A DNA stretch of 64,000 bases. It comes from Erpobdella octoculata (Eukaryota; Annelida; Clitellata; Hirudinida; Erpobdellidae). Location of the stretch: contig OZ022242.1 of NCBI GenBank assembly GCA_963978895.1, positions 22,025,129 to 22,089,128 of the forward strand. Reading direction: 5' to 3'. A program made the translations under genes and the position numbers. Positions within the stretch are counted from its first letter, which is position 1. Each line of letters begins with the position of its first letter. The notes beneath the pieces were generated by a model. The model was not told where the DNA came from. It searched no databases and was given only the letters and a program-made list of their open reading frames with translations. Below, piece by piece: positions 22,631 through 34,500 of this stretch.

Positions 22631-24032
22631 GAATGTTTGTATGTATGTATGTATATATATAGGTATGTTATTTATGCATTGCTACACCATTCATCCGATC
22701 GTAATGAAATTTTCACACAACCTTGAGAGTCAAGGGGAATCAAATATAGAGAAAAAAACTTTGAAATATAGAGAAAAAAACTTTGAAATCCGTCACAAAA
22801 TGAGCGGAGCGGAGCGGGTGAGCGAGCGGGAACTATATATATATCTATATATATAAAAATGAATGTTTGTATTTATGTTAATGTCCTTTATGCATTGCTA
22901 CACCATTCATCCGATCGTAATGAAATTTTCACACAACCTTGAGAGTCAATGAAAATCAAAACTAAAAAAAAAATTTTTGAAATCCGTCACAAAATGAGCG
23001 GAGCGGAGCGGGTGAGCGAGCGGGAACTATATATATATATGTATGTGCGTATGTATGTGTGTATGTATGTATGTGTATGTGCATGTGCATGTATGTGTGT
23101 CTGTGTGTGTGTTTATGTATGTACTAGCGGAGATACCCGGCGTTGCCCAGGTTTTTTGAGGTTTTTCTAATGTTTGTCTCTTTCTCTCCCGTTTCCTTTC
23201 CCACCTGCTTTCCCACTCCTGTTAGCTTTTCCGTTTTCGGTCGCTTTCCCACTGCCGGTCGCTTTCCCGCTCCCGGTCGCTTTCCCGCTCCCGGTCGCTT
23301 TCCCGCTCCCGGTCGTTTTCCCGTCCCGGTCGCTGCCCCGTTCCCGCTCACGTTTGCTCTCCCATTCCCGCTCACGCTTGCTTTTCTGTTCCCGCTCGCT
23401 GTCCGTTCCGGGTGCTTTCCCGTTTCTATAATAGACAAACTAACCCACAAACATTCATATATATATATATATAGTCTTAGCAAATCTATTTTGCGTTTTA
23501 TAGGCTAACAGAAGTTATGAAAGAATGTAAAAGAGAAAATGAGCGGGAACGGAAACGGGAACGGGAGAGCTACCGTGACCGGGAATGGGAGAGCAAGCAT
23601 GACCGGGAACGGGAGAGCAAGCGTGAGCGGGAACGGGAAAGCGACCGGAAACGGGAAAGCGACCGGGAACGGGAAAGCGACCGGGAACGGGAAAGCGACC
23701 GAGAACGGGAAAGCGACCGGGAACGGGAAAGCGACCGGGAACGGGAAAGCGACCGGGAACGCGGAAAGCGACCGGGAACGCGGAAAGCGACCGGGAACGC
23801 GGAAAGCGACTGGAATCGGGAGAGCAAGCTTGGAAGGAAACGCGAGCAAGAGAGAAAATCGATAACAGAACTTCTGAGCGGGAAAGCGACCGGGAGCTGG
23901 AAAACGACCGAGAGCGGAAATGCGACCGGGAACGCTACGAAAACGGGAAAGTGGAGAAGGGAACGGGAGCGAGAGAGACAAACATTAGAAAAACCTCTAA
24001 AAACCCCGGGCAACGCCGGGTAACCCCGCTAG

Positions 24033-24082
<50 letters not shown>

Positions 24083-25681
24083 TGTATGTATGTATGTATG
24101 TATGTATGTATGTAGAATCGGATCTAGGGGGGGGGTCAACTGAGAGCGAAAGAATGAGCGGGAAAGCGACAGGAAACGGATTACGACCGGGAGTGTGTAT
24201 GTATCTATGTATGTATGTATGTATGTATGTATGTATGTATGTATGTATGTATGTATGTATGTGTGTATGTGTGTATGTATCTATGTATGTATGTATGTAT
24301 GTATGTATGTATGTATGTATGTATGTATGTATGTAGGTAGGTAGGTATGTATGTATGTATGTATGTATGTAATGTGTATGTGTGTGTATGTATGTGTGTG
24401 TATGTATGTATGTATGTATGAGAGCGAAAGAATGAGCGGGAAAGCGACAGGAAACGGATTACGACCGGGAGCGGGAGTGTGTATGTATTAGAGGTGTGCA
24501 CGGTAGTGGGGACGGCGGGAATACCGCGGATTTTGCGGTAATTCCGCGGAAATGGGGACGAACGAGGTGGGGATACCGCGGTATTGGGGACGACTTTGCG
24601 GGTTACCGCGGGGATGGAAAAAAACGTTGCGGGACTACCGCGGGGATGGGGACGAGTTTTTGCGGTATCACCACAAAATTAAAATTATTTTATTTTATAA
24701 AAAATAATTATTTTTTACTTTACCGAAAATGTATCAAGTAATAATTATCATTGCTAACGTTTTTTAATCTTGGCAGCGCGCCGTTGTTTATTGCTGATAA
24801 TGAACTACCGAAAGTTTTCGAGTCGTAGGTTGCATTATTTGTTTAATTTTCGAAATCGTAGTTTGAATTTCAAGTTAAATATGGAAAAGGCTGACATTCA
24901 AAAATTAGTTAACTCCAACAGTGATCGTGTCAGTACATACGAATGTGACAAAGGAAAGAGTGTTGTTTGGAAGTCATTCAAGCTAGTCCTGCTAGTCAGA
25001 GTAGTAAAGATAACGCATTCGTTAAATGTGAAAAATGCAACTCAATTCTGAAGTGGAAATCTTGCGATGGTACCAGTGGGTTAAGCACTCACATCGATTT
25101 TTGTATGTCACAATCACCAGGGCCACAGAAGAGTCTGTTGTCATGACATATACAGATCTACAAAAGCTGGTAGTCGCTGGTAGATGACTTTTCAGAACAA
25201 CAACCCGTCAAAAAAAAAACTTGAGGACAACTTTTATGCCAGCTTGTACACCACAACGTCAACAAGTTCATTTTCGAATGATGTAAGTTTTATTATTAAA
25301 TTATCTTTATATTAAAAGCAAGAAAGTTTTTTTAGACTGGTTCATTGTTATTAATTACTTTTGCTTACATGAGCAACTAGTTTCACAATATTAATTTTTT
25401 TTATAAGGTTGCTGAATATTTGGCATTAAAGGAAGAAGGTGTAAAAGATGATTTGCTCAGTTTTTGGGAAAAAAACTCAAAGAAATGGCCAAAACTATCC
25501 CAAGTCACAGAAAATATTTTGAGTGTGCCAGCAGCAAGCACATCCTCTGAAAGAGTATTTTCAATGGGTGGACTAACAATAAATGATAGACAAACTCAGC
25601 TAAGTGAAAAAAACGTCGATAGACTTTTATTTATTCATGGTCTCAAATAAATTGTATTGATTCCCATTACAGTGTAATAAC

Positions 25682-25741
<60 letters not shown>

Positions 25742-27809
25742 ATATAAACACTTAAGTTAAAAATAATGACTAGTACAGGATTGAATAAAAATTGGGAATA
25801 AACGGTGTGGGGACGGATGGGGATGGGGATGAAAGATTTATGGACTGCGGGGATGGTTGGGGATGGGGATGAAACACTGCGGGGACGGTTGGGGATGGGG
25901 ACGATAATGGCGGGGATGGATGGGGATGGGGATGACACTCACGGGGACGGTTGGGGATGGGGACGAAAAGTCATCCCCGCGCACACCTCTAGTATGTATC
26001 TATGTATGTATGTATGTATGTATGAATTTATGTATGTATGTATATAGAATCGGATCTAGGGGGGGAACTGAAAACGAAAAAATGAGCGGGAAAGCGACAG
26101 GGAACGGATAATGACCGGGAGCGCAAGCTGGAAGGAAATGGGAGCGAAAAAGAAACGCATTAGGTAAACCTCTAAAAACCCCGGGCAACGCCGGGTGGCC
26201 CCGCTAGTATATAATAAAAATTAGAGGTTGTTCAATAAATAACAAAAATTATAAAGAACCAAAGAATACCTTCTTTCACATTCTTCAACAATTTGAACAG
26301 CCATCAACTCTGCCTCAACAGCTCGTCTTTCCAGTATCACTTTCTCTTCCTCTGTCTTATCAAATTAATCAATTATTTAAAAAAATACTAATCATACTAA
26401 TGTAATAGATCCCAATCAATACAATATATTTATAAAAAGTATGAATGAGCACAGATCTTGATGGATACAATATATTTATACTCAAATACATAAATTAAAT
26501 GTTGATCTTGATGAATAGAATATATTTATATTTAAATACATAAAGTAGAATATATGTTGATCTAGAAGAAAACAATATATTTATATTTATTAATAAATTA
26601 TAAATAATAATATTAACAAAATAACAAAGTTTCTCTTTTGCACTAAGCAGACAAAAATAATTCTCAGACTATATCAAATTTAACATACATACTAAGAGCT
26701 AACATTATAATTCTATAACTATAAAAATGTGGGTCGCATTCCGGAATAAAAACAAATTCAAATCTTGTTTAACTCATGCTGAAAATTTAATAAATCAATA
26801 AGTAAGTATTAAATAAAAACAGACCTTGATAGATGTCATATGTAGTTGTTGTTTTTCGAATTCAGTTTCTGCTTCTTTCAACTTCAGTAACCTCACCTCT
26901 TCTTCTATTAATGAAACCTTTTCCCCAAGAAGTTCTGCCGTTAGTTCCGACTTTAACTGAAAGTGTCAAGATAAATAATATTTTGATCTTATGCACACAC
27001 ACATTTTCCCTACATCTTTCCAGATATGCAGCCTCATTGAAACAGCATGTCAAATGACATTTATGTATTATGATATAAGCAAAGAAAACAGAACAATCAG
27101 ATAAAATCATCTAGTGCATCAGAATCGCAGAAAGTGATGCTTGGTAGATAAAAATTTTTCCAAGATGACAAGCGTTCGCAGAAAGGTTTGGTTTGAAGAA
27201 TTCCAAAACAAGTTGTACAGTCGTTTGTCTCAAATAACTGTCCATGTTTAGTCTATAGTTTCTGCAGGCCAAGATTGCAATCTTTTTAAAAACAAGGATC
27301 AAATGCAGTCCCAGCATTGAAATATTCAACACCATGGAAGCCATTTATAAGAACTTTGAAATCATTAAGAGCTGGTGCTTTAAAACTTGCAATATTTTCT
27401 ACATCATTATCATCTAATATCGTAAGCTTTGTAACCAATAAAAACAGTGGTCGGTCAAAAATTTCTCTCAACAAAGTAACACAAAAGCACAATCATTGGT
27501 CAATAGTTTCGCCTCATTTTAATTATTCTTTTACATTTTTATGCCTTGATCGTTAAAAGATTTTTACTTGCTAAATTTTTCAACTACAGTGGAAACTCGC
27601 TTATGCGACTTCTTTTGCCATATAGAATTGGTCGCATAAGCGAAAAAGTCTCTTGAACCGAAAAATTAATATAAAAGAGATAGGGTATTTTAATCCATGC
27701 ATGATTTGTAGTTCATATAAGCACAAAAGTTGCATAACTGAGGGTCATATGAATGAGGTGTTACTGTATTAATTATATAATGATTTATCAATTTGCACAG
27801 CTCTAATCT

Positions 27810-27877
<68 letters not shown>

Positions 27878-28327
27878 TTGTGTATGTAAGTATGTCTGTA
27901 TGTATGTCCTTTATGCATTGCTACACCATTCATCGGATTGTAATGAAATTTTCACACAACCTTGAGAGTCAATGGAAGCCGGTTTTTGTCAAAAAAATTG
28001 AAATCAGTCACAAAATGAGCAGAGCGGGAGTGGAAACGGGAACTGTAGAATGAGCTGGAAGGAGAACGCAAGCAGGAACGGAAAAGTGGCCGGGCACGAG
28101 AGAGCAAGCGGGAAAGCGAACGGGGGCGGGACCGGGGGCGGGAGAGCGACCGTGAGTGGGTAAGCGACCAGAAACAAGAGAGCCAGTGGGAATGGGAAAG
28201 CGACTGGGAGAGCGACCGGGATAGCTAGCGTGAATGGGAAAGTGACTGGGAGGGCAAGCGGGGAAGGAAACAGGAGCGAGAGAAAAAAACTATAGAACAA
28301 TATCTAAAAATCCCGGGGACACCCCTA

Positions 28328-28410
<83 letters not shown>

Positions 28411-28505
28411 TCAACTTCAGACTCGAACCCACGACTGTCGGATCGGCAACACCGCCTCGCATCATGCCAACTACCTTACCATCTGCGCCACTTCCACCGC
28501 CAAAA

Positions 28506-28540
<35 letters not shown>

Positions 28541-31500
28541 CCCGTTAGCAAGTTTCATTGAACTTTGTCGCCCATTTTGCATTCAACAGTTTCTTGTATA
28601 AACCTTGCAAAACAACAATATCTTTCCTTTCTGAAACTACACCAAGCAACGTTTTAAAATCTTTATTTTTTCCAGCTGACTGGCCAGTTTCGGTTAATTT
28701 AACCATCTTCAGAGCTTCATTTATAATAATAAAACGGTATATATTAAAATCTTTATTTTTTCCAGCTGACTGGCCAGTTTCGGTTAATTTAACCATCTTC
28801 AGAGCTTCATTTATAATAATAAAACGGTATATATTAAAATCGAAAAAACACTTTCTCAAACTTATAATAATAAAGTTAATTAAACAGCAGTTAGTTTGTT
28901 TTCAATACATGCAGAATTAGACGTAAAATCAATAAAAGTATCCGAGTATTAATAAACACGCTTTCAGTGAGTAAACAAGTGTCGACGCGTTCAGCCAAAG
29001 TCTCACTAAAATACAAATTAAGTACACAACCAGCCAGCCACACAGCTGATTTCACGCTCACTTTTCCCGTAGTTTTTGTTTTCTACTTTCTTCTTTTTAT
29101 ATTAATGTTTGGATTGCAAAGTAAATGTTCAAACAACGCAGGTGTCTCAGCCTCACCTGCACTATTAATCAAAACATTCTCAATTTCTCCGATTAGTGTA
29201 GTTCCACAATTTTTAGCCGCATCGCCATCAACCTCGACTTCACTACCTTCACAGTTACAGAAAACATCTTCATCGTCGACATTATTACTACTTTTATGTT
29301 TTTCTTCCAAGTCATTTTCTTTTCCTTGAATGCAAATTGGGCGACAAAGTTCAATGAAACTTGCTTACGGGAAAATATTGTCCCCAATTATGTATGGAAT
29401 ATATATATATATATGACTTTATATCTGTCTGCATGTATTTCCTTTATGCATTGCTACACCATACATCATATCGTAATGAAATTTTTACACAACCTTGAGA
29501 GCCAATAGAGGAAGGTTTTCGTGAAAAAAATGAGATCGACAACAAAATGAGCAGGAGCGAGACAGCGAGCCAAAACAGGAGCTGGATAATGAACGGGAAC
29601 GGGTAAGCAAGCGAAAACGGAAAAGCAACCGGGAGCAAAAGAGCGAGCGGGAAAAAGAAAACGAATGGGAATGGGAGGGCAAGCGGGAACGGGAAAGCGA
29701 CCAGGAACTGAAGAGCAAGTGGGAATGGAAAAGCGAGCGGGAGAACAAGCAGGGAAGGAAATGGGAGCAAGAGAGAAAACAATAGAAAAACCTCTAAAAA
29801 TCCTGGTCAACGCCAGGTACCCCACTAGTATCTACTATTTCAGTAATACAAATAGCTTGAATTTCTGAATTCACAACTAAAAAAATTAACCACATTGTAC
29901 AATTGTACACACCTTACAATAACCCCACTAATCAACATAGCACTCTCATAATGTAATCATTAGCTACTCATATAATTACCTTCTTAATTGCAATAGTGAA
30001 CACATTCAAAAATATATCCAAACTCTGATATGTGATGTTGCTGCCAAAGAACTATTTCATGTATAAAGAGGCAAATAAAAATTGAATGAACTTTTCTCAG
30101 AAACTCACCAAAGCATCTTGAGACAGTCGAAGTTCTTCTTGTAATTGTAAATATTTACCCTGAAGATCTCTCATTATTCTATCCTGCTCCTGATTCTTCT
30201 TCTCAACAGCCTCTCTCATCATCTTCTCCTGTTTTAGCATCTCTTTCTCTAACTGGAATGAAAAATCTTAATTTAAAGTTATTAATGCAAAGTTGAAATA
30301 ACAGTTTAACAATAAATTTAATAAACAGACAAATACAGAAACACAAACTAATAATGAAACATGCATGTAGTCTAACAAATTGGATTGTAAAACCACTACC
30401 AACCATTTTTAAAGTCTTTTCTTCTTTGGTTTTGGCTTTTAATTGTTGAATTTCTAAGCTTTCAGGTTTCCTTCTATTCATGAAAAGTTCATAATTTCCA
30501 AGGCACAAGTCGAGTATCTGTGATATTTATTAGATTTACAGATATCAAATAATATGAAATATGAATAAATGGCTGAAAACGTTATTAATGAGTTTTATTT
30601 GGAAGATAAACGATAATTGGGTAAATTGTTTCAGCTTGATTCTGAAAGTAAATATAATATTGTGGTAAAATGCAAACTATGTTTGCCAAAGATTAAATTG
30701 CATTTGTTCTGTTAAACAAGATTTTGTAGGGTTTTTTGTACAGACAAAATAGCTGCAAAATAACTAGTTACATTTTTTAGTAACTGATTTTTTATAACAG
30801 TTTATAGTCTTTTAAGCCAAGTGTTTTAAGACTGATATAGTAGTGTTAGGAAATACCAAAGTACTTCTTTTCGCAGATCATAAGTTTATCTTCTTTTTTC
30901 TTCCCTCTTCCTTGTTCCAGGCTTGGGAATGGCTCGCAAAAGCGGGGCAGATTTGTTTTTAGTAACTTGTAACTGTAACTAGTTACACTGTCATTAAGTA
31001 ACTAACAACTGTAACTAAGTTACATTTTCAAAGTAACTTCCACAACACTGGTAATAGATAAACTAATTAAATAAATAAAAAATATTTTTTCTATAAAAAC
31101 GTTGAAGAAAGACTTACAATTTTATTTGTTTTCATTTTCTCAACAGTGAATGTAAAATTTGGAGATCTTTTGTCAACCATTTTGATAATAAACTAAAAAA
31201 TATGATAAAATACCATAATTATATAATAAATTTTAATATATTCTATGATAAATTATATATAATAAATTTTTGGCTTTTGAAACTAGAATATTTTCAATTT
31301 TAGACCTTTTTATCGCTGAATGACACATCCTTAACTTCATTCCATGGGAATGCAATTTTAGGAAGCAATCGATTGTCAATCTCATAAATGTTCAATCCAG
31401 CACATGTAACACCAAGCCACAGTTCTGTTTTCTTCTTGTTCTGTTTGAAATCAAATATATGAATATCAAACAATTTAAGCACTTTTTCAATGTATGAAAT

Positions 31501-34500
31501 GTTTTTTGCATTCAGTTTACTATGTAGATAAGAACCCAGTCAAATGAATCATACAGAAACGTGAATTCTATTAAAACCAACCTTTATATGGAAGAAATTG
31601 ATTCCATACATTTCAAGACTTTCTACTAACAGCAAATATCTCATTTTAGCATCCTCTCTGAATAAAAATTAATACAAAATTTACAAAAAAAGAACAAAAA
31701 TAAAACAATTGTAAACATTTAAAAACTTTACTTATAAACTTTTAAATGACAATAAACAGTTACTCAGATGATGCCTTGTTCATTTGGTCACATTCTTTAA
31801 TTTTTTCAACCCACATCTCAGTTGACATCTGGAACTGATCGAGTATTCTCTGTGGTATAAGATCTTCTGCTGAAAAAATGCTAGCATCGAATTGAAAACC
31901 GTCAAGATTACCAAACTGAAACAGAAAAAAAATCAAAACAATTAAAACTAAAAAACTAATTGTGCCTAAACATGGACCTAATTTACTGAATAATAAACTA
32001 AAATGCTATCAATAAAAGGTTTCTTTTAATTTAATCAATTCCTTGCACTCAAATTACAGAAAACCACCAAACTTGCCTTGGCTTGAAGAGTGTGAGCGGC
32101 AAGAACAATAGTTATTTCAGGAGGGCAATAAATGTCCATAGCAAGAATGTATTGCCTCATCTGTGAGAAGAAAAGGTGAAGAGTAATGTCTTGAATTATT
32201 TCATCAGAAACACTTTCAGGATAAAACTTCACTCGAAGATCAAACCGATGAGGACTTTCTTTTTTACTACATAATTCATAAATCTGAAAAAACAAAACCA
32301 ATTTTTAAAAAATATAATTGCCCATTTATGAGTCACAGATTTAATTTTCTGCATTATAATGTAGTCAAACTCATAACAAATCTTTTTTAGATCTATAATA
32401 AACACACTAATAAACTCTACAAATAACTTAACATCTTTAATCTTTAAAAAATTAATGTTTACTTTCTTGGTGGGTTTCAGCCACACTTGGTCACCTTTTG
32501 AATCAAAATACTGAAGGCCGAAATACCAGACTTCTCTTAGGCCCAATGTCCTACACACAAGTTCAAAAAGATCTTTTCCTGTTGACTTGTACTAACAAAA
32601 TTAAAAAGAGATAAGACTAAAATACAAAAGATGAAAATAATCAAAAAAAGAAATTAAACATCATTATGCAAATACAGCAGCCAGCAGTGAATTTCTCAAC
32701 AGCTTTAAATCGGCTTTTTAACGTAACACATGCATGGCCGCAATTGTAGATAAATCTAAATTTTCACATAAATAAGATTTAGCGACAAAAATCAAGTATA
32801 TTAAATATAAATAACACTGGAAACAAAAATGAAATAAATATGGTAGCCTTTTAAACTTTTTATTACTAATTTTCCAGATCTCCTTTTTTAAACTATGCAA
32901 AATATAAATTCAAATTAATAAACTTTAGTTAGGTCAAAATTCAGAAGAGCCAACATTAAAATTTGGTTTACGTAACAAAGTTTAAAGAAGGTTTCAAGCA
33001 ACTTTCACAAAATCTATTTAACGTTTTATAGGCAAAAATGTTAGGAGGGAGATGAAGAAAGGGAGTGGGAGTGGAAGAGTGAGCGAGATTGGGAAAGTGA
33101 GTGGAGCAGGAGAATGAGCGAAAGCTTAAACGAGAGAGCAAGTGGGAATCGGAACAAGAGAGCGAAAACCAAAAAAGAGAAATTTATGAAATTTGGTATC
33201 TAGATTCTTCTTAAAAAATAAAAAGATACGTATTTCACCATTTTTTTAAATTTGGTTTCCAGGACCTCAAATGTGGGGTGGAAAATAGGGTTATTTGTTT
33301 TTTAGAATAACTATTACTCAAAAACTGTAAGTGCTACAGATGCAAAAATTAGATCTACTCCAAAAATAAAGATATTACCAATTTTTTATAACTTGGTTTC
33401 CAGGACTGCAAATGTTGGGTGGAAAAAAAACTAACCCATAAAAACAAAGTTTTTATTATAAATCCTTTATATACGATCCTAGATTTTTAATTACTAATTC
33501 CTTTTACAGCCCAGAGCCAAATTCAAAAATTAAAAATCCGTTAAAATTTGGTGTTTTTTGAAAAACTTAATTATACAATATCCGATCAAACTGAAATTTT
33601 GATAGATTCAATTGTCTCGCAGCCCAAGTCGATGTGCCAAATTTCAGCTCGATCGGATAACGGGAGTGAGTTAATTTTGAGACTCAAAGTTTGTGACCGA
33701 CAGGAAGACAGACAGACAGACTGTCTTCCTGTCAATCGAAAATAATATAAAGGATTTAAAAAGAATATTTGCTTAAAAACTCCAAAAACTACAAATGTAA
33801 AAGTTTGGCAATTTAGCACTGAGATTGTTCTTACAAAATACGTGTTTTATTAATTTTAGAAAATTTGGTTTTCAGGACATAAAATGTGGGGTGAAGAAAA
33901 TGATTATTTGCTTAAAAACTCAATAACTGAAAATGTAAAAACATTAAAATTCAGTATTAAGGTTTTTTAAATAATAAGATACGTGATTCAATATTTTTCA
34001 AAAAATTAGTTTCCAAGCTTTGACGTTTTTGTGCTCGTTAAAATTGACTGAGTCCAGTTCATCACGGACCGAACCAGGCCTCGACTTTTGTGCTCATGAA
34101 ACGAACCGGTTCGGGTCTAAGTAACAAGCCAGGCCCGGAATTTTCTGTCTATAAAAGAAGCCGGACCAGGTTTGAACAAATCCGTGTAGGGCTCTATGGA
34201 TAAAAGTACTGCATGGGCCAGGCCAGGTTGTGATTTTAGGGTCTTCAGATGGGCCAGGCCAAACCTAAAGTCAAGGTGGGCCAAGCTGAAATTTTTCGCC
34301 AAGTATTTGAAAATTTTAGGCCTGTAAAACAGGCCGGACCCATATTAGATGAGCTGGACCGGGCTTGGAGTTTTGGCTCATGAAACGGGCCGAGGCAAGT
34401 TGCCGACTGGCCAGGCCGTGAAAAATCAGCCCGTGCATTACTCTACTATAAATGCATGGTTCAAACTCTCTAACTTCAAGTGAGCCGAACCCGAACGTTT

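Larger units (their letters stand above)
24033..26207 (+). mobile_element. Helitron 3' fragment with (TATG)n, split by a hAT
   Basis: A (TATG)n microsatellite fills most of 24050-24420 and contains copies of a block starting GAATCGGATCTAGGGGG, AGAATGAGCGGGAAAGCGAC and ACGACCGGGAG (24115-24200, 24420-24478). After the hAT (24489-25991) the same block resumes at 26046 and ends with CCCCGGGCAACGCCGGGTG and CCCCGCTAG (26204-26207) before T. The 5' end is not resolved. Confidence 0.7.

Noticed and set aside
23143..24023. Long open frames rich in [10 protein letters not shown] or SRSLSRSR on both strands (also 45355-45904, 47194-47693), resembling SR proteins
   Set aside because: They lie in 18-bp tandem arrays inside Helitrons and are open in several frames on both strands at once, as expected from a period divisible by three.
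24058..24501. Open frames of YVCMYVCM and [10 protein letters not shown] type
   Set aside because: Translation of a (TATG)n microsatellite.
28408..28505. Functional tRNA gene on the minus strand
   Set aside because: A- and B-box-like words are present, but there is no acceptor-stem pairing and the spacing is too long; kept only as a SINE-like fragment.
32718..32900. Possible additional merlin exon
   Set aside because: No FERM similarity and no suitable splice phase; exon 1 at 35682-35789 joins exon 2 in frame.
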